From Exobasidium rhododendri (lineage: Eukaryota; Basidiomycota; Exobasidiomycetes; Exobasidiales; Exobasidiaceae), in contig CP110632.1 of NCBI GenBank assembly GCA_026210745.1, positions 248,001 to 312,000 of the forward strand: a stretch of DNA of 64,000 bases, read 5' to 3'. A model generated the notes under the pieces. It had not been told where the DNA came from and did not search any database. It saw nothing but the letters and a program-made list of their open reading frames with translations. Position 1 is the first letter of the stretch; every line of letters begins with the position of its first letter. The translations under genes and the position numbers were made by a program. Shown piece by piece: positions 10,170-21,900 of the stretch.

Positions 10170-12948
10170 TTACGACGAGAAGCCGCTTCGAACCATACGA
10201 ACGTCGGCCCACAGAGCGCCCACTCCCTTTTGCAGTCGGCTGTCAGACAGGGCGCTCTCGTTGACAATGGTGCTATTTGCTCCGTATGCATTGAGACCGA
10301 CAGCAACGCTTGGAGTGTAATTTGGTCGATGTTGTGGGTGGGAGTTTTGGTAGTTGTTCGTAGCGTAGGAGTGGAGGGTCGAGGTAGACTGCGTCGTGGA
10401 CGAGGGATCCGGTGTGATGGTAGAGGAGATGCTGTGCTGATTGCGACGATGCTCAGCAGGAAAGGGAGGCAGAGGTGGCGTGGCACTTCCCTCGGCGATG
10501 CTGGGGGAAGAAGACGAGGCGTTGTGATGAAAACTGCTGCGACTCTGATTCACACTGCTATCACCCATTGCACTGCCACCGCTCTTCGATCCACCTCCTC
10601 CTCTTGCCGCCTTCTTGTTGGAGAAAGGGATCAGATCCACTTTGATCGCATACTTGACCTCGATACCTTGGCAACGGAAGCTGGGCGTAGCGTCTGTGCC
10701 CACTCGGATCAACCCCTTGACGATCCGGATCCCTTTTGCGTGGACATGTTGTACGAGCGCTTCATTGCCTTGGTCATCTGCACAGCCTTCCGCTCTCATC
10801 TCCTCCATCATGGTGTGCATATCCACTTCCTCCATTTCCGCTTCAGAGATCAACTTCCTCCGACTCTTTGGCTGCTCAGAAGGGCTGTTGCTTGCACAGT
10901 ACGTTGTCTGCAAGAGAGACACTCGGACAAGGCCGCTCAAGTTGCCTGTGTACTGACCTCCGGTGCCGATCGTAGAGCCCGTTCCTCGTGTATCGCTGCT
11001 GCTCCCTCCACTGTTGGGTGCGGTGTTCGGCCTGGTGTCCGGTTTCCTCCTGGCAAACGTGCTGGCAAAGCTTCCCCTCGTCGGATTGTTGTTCACAAAT
11101 TGAGACTCTTGTTTCAATTGCGGCGACACGGTGCTCATGCTGCCGGAAGAGCTGCTCATGTTGGCATTCGACGACTTCTTACCCAGTGACAGGCTGCTCT
11201 TCATGAACCTGCTCAGTTTGCCGTCCAATTCGTCCGGTTCCTTGTCACTTGAAGGGAGCAAATTATCCTTGGAGTATTTCGCCTTTACCATCGACGAACG
11301 AAGACTGCGCATGGACTTCCCATCATGGATCGTTTCTGTTTCTTCCGCAAACAGCCCATGAATCGAGTCGGGAATGGACGCAAGCAAGAGAGGATCGGCC
11401 GGTCGAATGATCAGGATCACGGGAAACACAGAAGGAGCCTGTAAGACAGCAGGAGAAGGCATGTGCATCTCCAAGTCGACGGTGCGCTTTGCTGTTTGAA
11501 AAAAGTTTCCACTCCACTTCGCCTGATCCCTTTCACAATCCCAATCCACTCCGAGGTTGGTGTTTGGCCGCAGTAGCACGGGTGCGACGAGAGAAAGTGG
11601 AATGTAGTGAGGCGGCGGAGGCAGCAGCGTCGGCTCCCCCGTAAAGAGGAAAGGAATCGTAATCTCGTCCAACAGAACACCCTCGACCTTCTTCTTCTTC
11701 TTCTTTCCCCACAGCTTCTTGCTGGTTTCCACTGGCGCAGTAGGGATCGTCTGCAAGAGAAAGCAGATCTTGTAGAAGCAGCCAATACGGTAGACTTCGC
11801 CCAAGTTCTTCTCTACGACTTCCTTGACGGTACTTCCCAACCCGTTCAACATGCGACTGTTCTTGCTCCGGAAGCTTGCTGCACTGCTTCGCATGATGCT
11901 GTTTGCCTTTGTCGACTCTCTTTCTCTTGCATCGTTCTCCGACGAGATCTCATACGATGGCGGCAAAGCAACGGCCGTCGTCGTCGATTCACCATTCACA
12001 ATCCGCGTGGAAACGCCCATCGGCAGGGTCATCTCAAAGGGTACCGTATAGATGTAGTCATCGCGATTTGTCGAGGACGGGTGAGCGCCCGGTTGCAGTC
12101 GTGCCATCTTTTGGTTGAGCACGATGCGATCTTCGATTTGAAAGACGACCTTTTCATTGCCTTGATCGTTTGGCATCAGTGCTACACCATCCCATAGCGT
12201 AGCTAGAGCGCCTTGCGTTGTCCTGGCTGAGAGCTGTGCGTAGTGAAGAGTATCAAGAGAGAGAGGAAAATTTCAGTTGATTGGTAACCCAAAGACAAGC
12301 ATCGGTGTGCCAACTTACCCTTATGATAATCTCACAGCCCTCCACTGGCCTCGTCCTCAGATAGCCGCGGATTTTGGAAGCTCGACCGGAAAAGACAGGG
12401 TAGCCTCTCTTGTCAAATGCTGGTGCCACCACTTCTACACTGAATCGAGGTCCGTCTTTCCCTTTCGAGGACTGGTTGGCAGTACCAGCTGATTGTTGGC
12501 CGCTTCCAGAGGCAACACTCGAATGGCTAGTGATCGAAGGCGAGCGGGCTATCGTAGTAGCGAGAGAGTCATTACTGCAGCTTCTGCGAGGCTTCAACGT
12601 CCGGCCGCCAAAGATCAAGTGAGCAGACTCGGCAGAGGGTCCAGTAAGATCCTTTGTCAATCCAAATACTCTGTTCTGCGATGGTATCTGAGAGTGCGGA
12701 GGTGCTGAACTCTTCTTGGTCGATGCTGCCGCGACATACTGTGGTCCGGCGCTTGACGTACTGCTCCTTGGAGGATGCTCCCGAGATAGACTCTGTTGTG
12801 GTTGAAGCATTTGCTGGTGATGCTTCTTGTGATAAGCGTTGGGCTCATGAGTGCTCATCAGATCGTCAGTCGTGCAGTCTGGGCTGATCCCTGCGTTGTC
12901 CTTAGTATCTTCTGGCACCCGCCCCGTCGTCTCTTGATTGTTGCTCAT
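10170..12948 (-). CDS. Arrestin-like protein (fungal alpha-arrestin/ART type)
   Basis: Two exons (12948-12319, 12233-10170) encode 897 residues; the 85-bp intron has GTAAGT and CAG ends. The first ~135 residues are disordered. An arrestin-N-like segment follows (FSVEVVAPAFDKRGYPVFSG, RGYLRTRPVEGCEIIIR), ending at YTVPFEMTLPMGVSTRI. A long arrestin-C-like part has blocks such as ITIPFLFTGEPTLLPPPPHY, PVILIIRPADP and SGLVRVSLLQTTYC, ending with GIEVKYAIKVDLIPF. Large Ser-rich inserts split the beta-sandwich. Alpha-arrestins recruit Rsp5-type ubiquitin ligases to plasma-membrane transporters. A PPPYE/PPxY-like motif appears at ALPPSYEIS, consistent with WW-domain binding. PalF/Rim8 is a possible alternative identity. 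Confidence 0.75.
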
Positions 12949-15249
12949 AGTTGCAGTAGTTCCGTGGAATGATGGGATGCGACGTGCTACCTGCAACTTT
13001 GAGCTGTGCGAGATGTGTGGACTGACTTCTTCCTATCGAGATCGCCAGCCTTTCGAGCAGAGCGCGCTTTGGAGGCTGTCTTGAGTGTTCAAATAAGGAG
13101 CGCAGTCAGTATAGCTGTCTCTTGTACCCTGCAAATCACCGCAGACCAGACCGAACAGAGAAAGTACAGTGGACTTTGAGGGCGCAGGAAGTACAGTGAA
13201 GTGGCAGAAGACAGAAGACGCAAAGCCTCCCTCCCATATTCTCACTAAGGACAGGAAGAGGTGGGGGAGCAGCAGAGCAAGGAATGACCGACCACAAGAA
13301 GGAAGGCCAGTTCGAACGCCTTAGAATGCCCCCTATCTGCCTGCCTTCTTTTACCGATTGCGCACTCGTACCCTTCAGCCACACAAAGTCTCTCGCAAGC
13401 CATCTCCGTTTCTCTCGTTCCTGATCAATGACCGCCGGAGCGGGCCAGTAATCTCCAGGACACGCTCACTCTCCTCGTCATCCGGCCCACGACATCTCTA
13501 CTCCGACCTGCCCGATGTTCCGTTTTCTTCTTCCACAGACGCCGATTCCAGGAACGAAGATTCTAACTCACCCTGGATCGAGGAAGTTCCTACTGTGCCT
13601 TGCCGTAAAGAAAGACTGCCAAGAGAAGGAGAGATGAGAGGACACCGAGTCCTCTTCTTACTGGTTTGTTTCCTGGCTTTTCTAGATGTACCAGCTCATA
13701 CGATATGCCATAGGTCCGCTCCAAGCTATCCTTACTGACACCGAACTTCCTTGAGTAAATCTTGTATTGGTGTGTGGAGAAAGAGGAGAGGCTTCCCTTC
13801 TTGCTTTCGTGATGCGTCTGCAAATACCGAGATCGAGAGGCGGCGTACGGTTCGTGCTGTCTTTTCGAAAGGATGTAATATGCCTCGTGTGAGGGCTGGG
13901 CCGGCCAGACTAGTGTCGCTTGAGGTGGACGGAGAAAGAGGAAGGGAAGGAACACAAAGGTGAAGGATAGGCAGCGTCGTCGGTGTGTGTGTGTCTTAAA
14001 TCGTAATGTCGTGTGGTGGTGGTGGTGATGATCGGGATGGCGTAGATCTCGTGACAATGCCAGACATCAGCTACCGCGCTCGTCGGTCGGGAGAGGACGT
14101 AACGGAAAGTCGAGGACAATATGGAAGGAGAAAATCGTCGCTGTTCACTCACGACTCTATCCCCTCCTTCTACTTACTAACCACTCTAGGAACGAGTTTA
14201 AAATCAGAAGAATAAAAAAAAAGATAAAATGTGATAGAGTAGCAGAAAGGAGGGAGGCTCAATAAAGAAATTTAACAAAGTAAGAAGACAGTTATAGATA
14301 GTAGCAGTAAAGGAGTGAGAGCCTAGGGCCCATCGCAAATTTAGCGGACTTGATTAGCGTGCTGTACTGATGAAGGGAGAAGTTGGACTTTTTTCTTTTT
14401 TGCAACCCCGATATGTGTAATTCAGGACAACAGGACTCGGAGTACGCGCGCAGAGGTCCCCCAAGGGGTAAAAAAAGGTCAAATCTCGCGGCGCTCAGGC
14501 ACAATACATAAATGCCCGCAGAACCTTTGGTATGTTGTACTAAAAAAATAATTGCCTCCTGACATTTTTCGCTCAGGCCTCTCACTGAGCGAGTGTGTTT
14601 GTGTGTGTGTGTGTAAAGAGCATCAACATTCGGAAAATCAACATCACTGCGATCTACTTCATCGAATGTGCATGATGAATGTACATAAGGGAAAGCTGTG
14701 TACAGTTGCTTTGATATGCGGAGCCGTGTGCCGTACAAGCGTATCATACCTTTCACATGGCGCACCCCCCTTCTTACCCTTCTTTATGCTTTATGAGAAG
14801 GGATTGTAGAAGAGTGATCAAACGTTAAGGTTGGGGAGTCAGCCCTCGAGCCCTAGGCCCGCGCAGGGTATCTGTGCACAGAGGGAGGGGGCCGAGGGGA
14901 GAGGGACAATTAGACTGTGATCACATCTCGTACTATAGGACTACCACCTGTTGTCTTCGATGATGGAAAGGTGATGGAAGGGTGAGACAGGCTCGCGCGA
15001 CAATGGTGATGATGATGAATTTCCCCCGGTCTAGTGACAGCTACAGGCTAAGAGAAACGGAGCCGAGGCTAGTCGTCCGCCATCGATTGACGTGACGCGT
15101 CGGACTGTCAGACGAGACACTCGAGAACAACACGCGCAGATTCTATTTTCTTGAGGGTGTTCGATGGAAGGGAGAAGAGGGTGAGGATGGATGGACGATG
15201 CGTGGGAAGGGTGAGGAGAGGCGATCAGAGAGAGAAGTATTTAGTAATA
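12949..15249. other. 2.3-kb gene-free region
   Basis: The longest gap in the window. ORFs of up to ~155 codons occur on both strands but are rich in His, Ser and Arg, lack splice-supported extensions and show no recognisable family. Two short GT microsatellites lie near 13983-13994 and 14591-14614. The proximal part should hold the arrestin promoter and the distal part the 3' flank of the first secreted-protein gene. No RNA gene was recognised. Confidence 0.5.
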
Positions 15250-16321
15250 TTAAGGACTCTTCACGAGTGCTTCGGGGCATGCGTCTGTGGCTGAGCTGGT
15301 GCCCAACAAAGACAAGACACAGACCTGGTCAAGGCGAAGAAGTAAAAGACTGTGTGAGCAGCTTTATTCATGGCGCTCCATCTTCCACCACACGCCCCCA
15401 CACTCACGGCGACGACGATGTTGTCAGTGTCTTGTAGTTCCTGTGGCAGTTCGATGGTCGTCTTTGTAGGATTGCTCGCCTTAGCACTCGGACTGGCCAC
15501 AAATTGACTGTACAGCTTGTTGTCTGCCTTGAGGCCGTAGTTGACCGAATAGCCCATGATTGGTGTGTCTGTCAGTTCGTACGACCAGCTAACCTCCATC
15601 TTACGGGGACTATTACCATCACCCTTGGAGGCTGTGACCACCTTTGCAGCAAGATCTCCAACCGAACCTCCTGGAATGACATCGCTGTCCTTACTCAAGT
15701 CGAAAGGCAGAAAAGAGTAGACTTTCTTCGTCTTTTTGTTCGTTGCTGTCATGAAGAACGTCTTGTAGAGCTGCTTCTCTTGTCGGACATCACAGATAGA
15801 AGCTTGAAAGGGGGTCAAGAGGAGATTTCTGTTGTCAAGGGTGAAGAGACCACGATTCCCACCGGCGGCGATATCGATCACAGTGATGGGATTGTTCTTG
15901 TCTGGCACAATCATCTGCTTGAGAGGGTGGGCTCTAAGGGAAGTCCAGGGACACGGGACGGTCAGCACCTGTCGAGTATATCATTCTAGTCGAGGATATA
16001 TCTCACTTCTTGTCCTTGTCCAGGCCGAAGAGGGCCATGTCGTAGAGGTCATCGCGCGCATCCCTTTGAAAGGCGAATGCTGTGTTGCAGATGTCGCCCG
16101 AGCCCACTGGTCATAGGAGAAGATGATCAGATGATATGACTACACATTGCCGATCCCTAACATTTCGGACACTCACTGCGCATGGCCACGAAAGCAGCTG
16201 GTCGTGTGATAACGTTTTCAGGCCATGTTGGAGTGACTGGAGCGGCTACGGAGGCGGAAGGTGCAGCGAAAGCTGATCCTAAGGCAAGTAGGGTGGACAC
16301 TAAAACGTTGAAGGTCTTCAT
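15250..16321 (-). CDS. Small secreted protein, family copy A
   Basis: Four exons (16321-16177, 16106-16007, 15933-15408, 15324-15250) encode 281 residues. The N-terminus MKTFNVLVSTLLALGSAFA is a clear signal peptide. The mature protein has an N-terminal part with SGDICNTAFAFQRDARDDLY and TPFQASICDVRQE, then a C-terminal beta-rich unit (KMEVSWSYELTDTPIMGYSV, DNIVVAV) resembling a fibronectin-III-like sandwich. It aligns by eye with copy B over its whole length, with three introns at equivalent positions, so both are ancient tandem duplicates. The last exon adds a 24-residue tail containing one Cys. No enzymatic motif is seen. A secreted effector-like or cell-surface role is possible but unproven. 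The exon-3 acceptor at 15934-15936 was chosen over a nearer CAG because that CAG gives an immediate stop. Confidence 0.72.
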
Positions 16322-16699
16322 GGCGAGGTGATGGAAGTAGGGTGATTGTGAGGTGGCAGTGATGAGAATGAACGGGCTCCCTTATATGCCTGCGAGAGCA
16401 GAGGGCTGTAGTGCTACGCAGTGCGCCACCATCGTGTCAACTCCTATTCGCTTAGGAGTACCGCGCGACCATCGTCGTGCGGAGTTCTGGTTGTCCGTGT
16501 CGGGGAGGAAGCACAGAGGCGCTCACCCGTGTCCTTGGCAATAACGCCACACCCATCACATGCCTACTGCTCGGAATCGTCAGTAGATGTCTGGATGTGA
16601 GTGTGGGCGGAAAAGGAGGAGAGTGCGGAAAGGGAAAAGCCAAGGGACGGACGGGACAGCCGGTCGGAAATATCATCGTTAATGTAGTAATAGCTTACA
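16322..16699. other. Intergenic between secreted copies A and B
   Basis: About 380 bp; holds the copy A promoter and copy B 3' flank. No repeat shared with the flank of copy B was noticed. Confidence 0.5.
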
Positions 16700-17697
16700 T
16701 TATGGCAATCTGACCTCGGGTGCCAAGTCGACTGGCGTCACCACTCCATCTTTACTGAGAACAGAGACCTGCTCAAGTTGTCATGATCAGTAAAGCGATA
16801 CGATGCAGCATTTCATCGGTGAAGCAAGGCACACTCACCGAGACTACTGCGTCGTTCATGTCCAAGTTACTGTCAACGGAGAGATTGACACTCGTCACAG
16901 GGCCCGCCAGTAACAGGCTGCCGACCTTGCTTGCCCTTCTAGACCCATAAATGACAAAGACGCCACGCACATTCTTCATGTCGTCCTCTTCGATCGACCA
17001 AGACACCAGGTATTCCCCCGCTCTACCGCCCTTTACGACCTGGAGCTTGGTCACAGCTTTAGGCGCCACTGCCTTCGCATCCAACTTGAAGGTGTCTAGA
17101 GTGGTGGACTGATACGGATCGTAGCGTGTGGCAATGGCGATGAACGTGTCCATGATGTGCCACTTGTTGCCGTCCATCCTACATCGATTGAACTGAAGAG
17201 GAGAAAGGTTGAACTGGCCGTCTCCCAATCTGTTGTGGTCTCCGCGATCAAGCAGCTGGTAGGCCCCTCTTTGGTCCCTTTGGCTTACGACTGTCAACTT
17301 TGACCCATTCACGTACGGCACTGTCGGCTGAATCTCAACGTATCCACTGCCAAGCGGGCCAGATCAGCACATATGATGTGATCTTGTTCAATTCACCGCA
17401 CTCACTCGTCGTCACCTTTAGCGTAAAAGTTGTAGAAGACGGAGTGGTCGTTGTAGCTTCGCGAAAAGACGATCTGCACGTCACACAGATCAATGCCAGA
17501 GACTGGAGCGTGATCGTCATTGCGGAAGCAGGTGAAATAAGTAACATTCATTCAGCGAGGACAATCGCCTACCTACCGATTGCTGACTCACTTGGGAACG
17601 CCTTGAAGTCTTTGGCTGGCAGAACATGCTCTGGCCATTCGAAGGCTGCCACGGACGACAGGGCACAGACGAGCAGGGAAGCGACGAGGACGATCAT
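16700..17697 (-). CDS. Small secreted protein, family copy B
   Basis: Four exons (17697-17592, 17502-17406, 17346-16839, 16768-16700) encode 259 residues. MIVLVASLLVCALSSVAA is a signal peptide. The second exon reads SGIDLCDVQIVFSRSYND, matching SGDICNTAFAFQRDARDD of copy A. Further matched blocks are LSPLQFNRCRMDGNKWHIMD and the Trp-containing strand GEYLVSWSIEEDDMKNVRGV. The last intron interrupts AVVS/VSVLSKDG, the same place as VVA/VCVLSLLG in copy A. Two conserved Cys (SGxxC and the second in NRCRMD/SICDVR) may form a disulfide (inference). No catalytic motif is visible and the function is unknown. Same orientation as copies A and C, consistent with tandem duplication. Confidence 0.72.
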
Positions 17698-18008
17698 TGG
17701 ACAGCTGAGAAGGGTAGAAGGGGACAAGTCGATAGTGTGTGTAGCTAGGGTGAAGACAAAAGGAGGGAGAGATTGTCTCCACAGGCCTCTCTCTTCTACT
17801 GTATACGCATTATCTGAACGCCACAAGCGTACGCTACGCTTCATGCGTGCTGCTCATCTTTGCTCAGTACGGATACTCCGGATCAAGGGTACAGTAGAGA
17901 CCGGTCGTGGTTGCTGGCTTATCTTTGTGCATTGTATATGTGCGTGGCTTGTTTTTTATCGGTACTTTGCGGCAAGCTTTACTGCCTTCCCATATTCGAT
18001 CATATCTG
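17698..18008. other. Intergenic between secreted copies B and C
   Basis: About 310 bp holding the copy B promoter; nothing else recognised. Confidence 0.45.
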
Positions 18009-18600
18009 TCACCATTCTGCACCACACCCGTTGGTGTAGCAGGAGGAACTGCCGGGTCGACATCTCTGATCCTTGCGATAGGCGCCGACACTCAACTTGA
18101 TCTTGTCGTGTCCCATGTAGGCGGAGCTGGGAAGCGACAGTGGCTTACCGTGCAGCCACAGTAACGCTCTTTCCGTCTCCCAAAGGATTCTCTGCGCTGG
18201 TGTTCTCGTTCCACTTGAGGTCCAGCCTTTCCGGATCGTTCACTCGAAGTTTCTTGAATTGCAGAGACGTCATTCGTGATTCCGACTTCAACAACGTCTC
18301 TCCAAACGACCTAGTGACTTGCTCATGCTCTTTCATTGATGCAGGAAGAAAAGGCTTCCGCTTTAGATATGCCTTTCAGATCTTAGCAAAGGACTTGGCC
18401 ATCTCCGTCTTGCTCAGGATGCTGCCGTAGTTGATGAATGCGGCAAGAGTATCTGGCAATGTATGAGCCTCTGACGCATCGGATCTCTCTGTGGCATACT
18501 TAGACGTAGCTACGTTCCCAGAGAAGGCACAGGGCCTGTGGACGATGAAAGGGAAGTATGCGTGAATGCAGATGGTAGCGGAGCAGGGGGAACAACGGTC
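18009..18600 (-). pseudogene. Degraded third copy (C) of the secreted-protein family
   Basis: On the minus strand a frame reads ILSKTEMAKSFAKI, then a TGA stop (18376-18378), and continues in the same frame with KAYLKRKPFLPASMKEHE and MTSLQFKKLRVNDPERLDLK. These match KKTKKVYSFLPFDLSKDS of copy A and VTKLQVVKGG of copy B. After LKWNENTSAENPLGDGKSVT the homology moves to another frame (LWLHGKPLSLPSSAYMGHDK, KIKLSVGAY), stopping at 18009-18011. The original frame stops at 18145-18147. One in-frame stop plus one frameshift inside conserved blocks indicates a pseudogene. I found no signal-peptide exon with an ATG upstream. The 5' limit is uncertain. Confidence 0.55.
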
Positions 18601-18930
18601 AGCAGAGGCGAGCCAATCGACTTGGCAAGAGCAGAGCGCACGTTGGATCGACCAACCTGCGACCACGCAGCAGCACTTGACAGCGCTCCGTCAATTTCCT
18701 GGCCCTAGCTTGAGCAAGATCACCCTTCCCACCCCCACATCTTCTCGTACTCCAATGCAACGACGAAGTACATCATGGGTAAAAGTGTAGACTCCTCGCT
18801 CGTATTTCACTCCTGCATGCGCAAGTTGTCTCGAGTAGTGCTGCTATAACTTTGTGCTGGTCATACTGCCTATAAGAGTACAAAGGGAGATGAAGGGGGT
18901 GAAGAAAGTGAGCGGGATATTCCTACTGCA
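18601..18930. other. Intergenic, upstream of pseudogene C and 3' of the START gene
   Basis: About 330 bp. It may contain lost 5' exons of copy C, but no ATG followed by a signal-peptide-like frame was found. Confidence 0.4.
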
Positions 18931-21900
18931 TTAATTAGCGGCGATGCCAAAGATCAAGTGCTTGAAACGACTGATTCGGAAGTCAAGCAAGACTTTCAAT
19001 TGTCGCTTGATCACGTTGGATTCGGAATCCGGCTGGAGCATACGTTGGATTTCTTCCCTAGCCGTATCTCGTATGCTGCTACCGAAAGATTGTCCTTGAC
19101 TCGTATGGGAGGATGCCGCGGTAAGAGAATCCACCAAGATGAAGTCAGTGGGTTCTAGCAAGGAGCGAGCAAGCGATCCAACCAGAAAAGCAATAATGGC
19201 CACTAAGAGTAAAGTACTAAGACTGAATCGAACATCGCCGAGTCTTTTACGGATCTCTTCTGTTGCCATGATGAGATTGCCTGGCATGTCCCCATCCGTC
19301 TTCTCACCGGCCTTTTCTCCATTGGACTTTAGTCCTCCTGCTCTATCGATCGAGCCTTCTTTGTCTGTCGACTTGATCTTGTCTAAGCCACCTGCTCCAA
19401 TCTGTAGTCGATCCTTGGCTTGAGCAGAGCTGGTCTTGGAAAAGACGCCACCGTTTGCAACTGCCGTTGTTAAAATAGTAGAGGGTCCTAACCTAGACAG
19501 AGGGTACGAGTTCAGTATGCTCATGATCGGTGTACTTGCTACTGCGGGCAGGATTGTCTTGGTGTCGGCGACGGGAGTGGCGGGGTCGGGAAAATCGTAC
19601 GTAGAGTTGGTTGCCGTAAGGTGGCCGTCAGAAGGATTTCTCAGAGGAGTCACATCGACTTCCTTCCTTCTCTTGCCGATCTCTTCCTCTGCGTCCCCTA
19701 CACCTCTGAGCATCTCTTTAGCGGCAGCGATTGGATACTGCAGCAAAGCTGGCAATCGATCGTCCAGGATATTCTCGGATCTCTTCTCTTCGGCTTCCGC
19801 TTTCAATGCCAAGGACGGCGCCACCTTCTTCAACCTTGCATGACCTTCTTCCTTTTCACTCTCTCGTTGAAGCATTGCGGAGGTCTGATTGACATGCGTG
19901 ACCTGAACTTTCTTACCCTGAAAGACAACGGGTACTTGTTGAGAGTCGATCTCGCTGCTCGGAATCGAAGGGCTTGACAGATCGAGATGATCTTCTTGGT
20001 TGATGTTGACATGATTGAGAGGCCGGATAAGGAGTCGAATGCTCGCACCACACTCTCGTAGACTCGTGAACCACTTTGGTGCATCTTCAGGTTCAGGTCC
20101 GTTCAGTGGATCTTCTCTTGCTTCCTTGAAAAGAGATGCCGTCGGCAAGCACACCCGGAGGAGATGCTTTCTCGGTCGAGCAGAAGGATCCAACGTCGCA
20201 GCTAGTACAGCAGAAGGAGGCAAGTCGAAGCTCGAGACTGTGAGCGGGAGAGCTTGAGCTGTTTCTGGCGCAACATTGAGCGGTAGCTGTTCCTCTTCCT
20301 TTTCTCCTTGAGTCTTGCCGTGGAGTGAGCCCAGCTCGGAAGATACCACTACCTCGTACCCCTTCTCATAATGACGTAGTTCGATCTCGACATCCATCAC
20401 GACAACATCGACAGGCTTCTTTGCACTCGTTCGAATAGTCGAAGGCTTTCCTTTTGACATCATACTCCGGATCGAAGCAGTACTTGTCGCGCGAGACATG
20501 GAAGACATCCGATCTTCTGTAGCGGCATTGAGATCCTGAACAAGACCGTCCAGTGCATCGCCGTTCGTTTGCGATGCCAAGGCAAGAGTGGCAGTTGCCT
20601 TTGACAAGGATGCATGAAGAGGAATAGGCTTTCGAGGGAAGGGAATGGCTGGTATCGACTCTTCCGAGTGTCTCTCCGCCTTCACCCGCGGCTCCATCTT
20701 CACAAGCACAGTGTACACTTTGTCTAGCGGATTGAAAGTGTTGGTAAGCATGGTGCAGGTACGTTTCAGCTTGTCATCCTCCAAATTCCAGATCAGATTA
20801 CGGTCTTCGTCTCTGCCGTCTCCAAGCACTTCCACGTAGCAAGGGGGGCTGCGGATGAAGGGCAAAGTTCCTTTACTTTTGATGAACTCCTCTACGCCCA
20901 AGATACTCCTTGGCAGGATAGAATTCCACATGGTGTTGACGGTGATCGGTAGACTTCCGGCGTAGTCGACTGCTACGACGTGAGTGCAGCGTGTGGAGGG
21001 GATTTGATAGTTCAACGTCGAGCTATACGGGTCAAGCGTCTCCAGGATCCAACCATCAATCAGGACCTTTCCTAGAGGGAGGCCGGTCGGGTTCAATTTC
21101 GATTGCGAGAAGGTTGAATTACGCTCGGGAAAGGAAGCAGACGCATGAAAGAAGACGGTTGGTGTAGCAGTGTTTCCCAAGTTCATGGAAGAAGGACCAG
21201 AACGAGCCGTCAAGTTTGCCAGATGAAAGCCTCTACCTCGAAAGGGAAAGCTTGCCTTTGTGGTGAAGAAGCCAGTCGTAGCACCATTGCCGAACGACTC
21301 CAGCAGCATCGAAGTGTCTACCTTTTCGTCCCACAGCTTGCGGCACCCCATGGAGGAGACGGCACTCAAGATATCTTCTGCCGTCAGTCCTTCTACTACC
21401 TTGTCACCTCGTTGTACGTGGATCGTGGAAGAGATGGACTGCATCAGCCTTCTACGCACAAACAGGCCATTCCGTTGCGATATGAGCGCCCACCCAGCAG
21501 GATTGCCTGCTGGATCTGGACCTCTTTCCGCGTGAATTCTTCTGAGGAGGAAGAGAACATCAAGGGCACACGTCATTGGCTGACGAGGCCTTTCATCGGA
21601 GAACACATCCGACACCTCGTTCAGAAGCGGCGAGTTTGTGTCATTGTTGTTCGGTAGTGCTGGCGTGCCTGCTCTAGAGACGGGTGTGTTGCCTCCAACA
21701 TTTGTGACCTGAGCGCTGTCAGTACTGCCTGCCAGGGCGCCGACAGCTCGCTTGCTGGCGGCCTTCTTTGGTGAGCTGTTAACAAGGTCCAGTGGCACCC
21801 TTTTCGGCTTAGCTCGCTTCTTGTCCTTCAAGTGAGCGACCTCATCTTCTCCCAACTCATCAATATCAACCTTTATCCTCGCCCCGTTGACGATCACGAT

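Noticed and set aside
10119-11189. 356-codon plus-strand ORF
   Set aside because: Antisense shadow of the arrestin-like gene, whose frame has clear arrestin blocks and a supported intron.
13590-14057. 155-codon minus-strand ORF with a His run
   Set aside because: The His run is a GT/GGT microsatellite translation; no conserved domain or neighbouring exon.
15934-15971. Alternative acceptor (CAG at 15969-15971) for copy A exon 3
   Set aside because: Joining there in the phase of exon 2 gives a stop after two codons; the TAG acceptor at 15934-15936 keeps the frame and matches copy B.
17300-18100. 266-codon plus-strand ORF across secreted copies B and C
   Set aside because: Antisense to the better-supported minus-strand family; no domain and no splice support.
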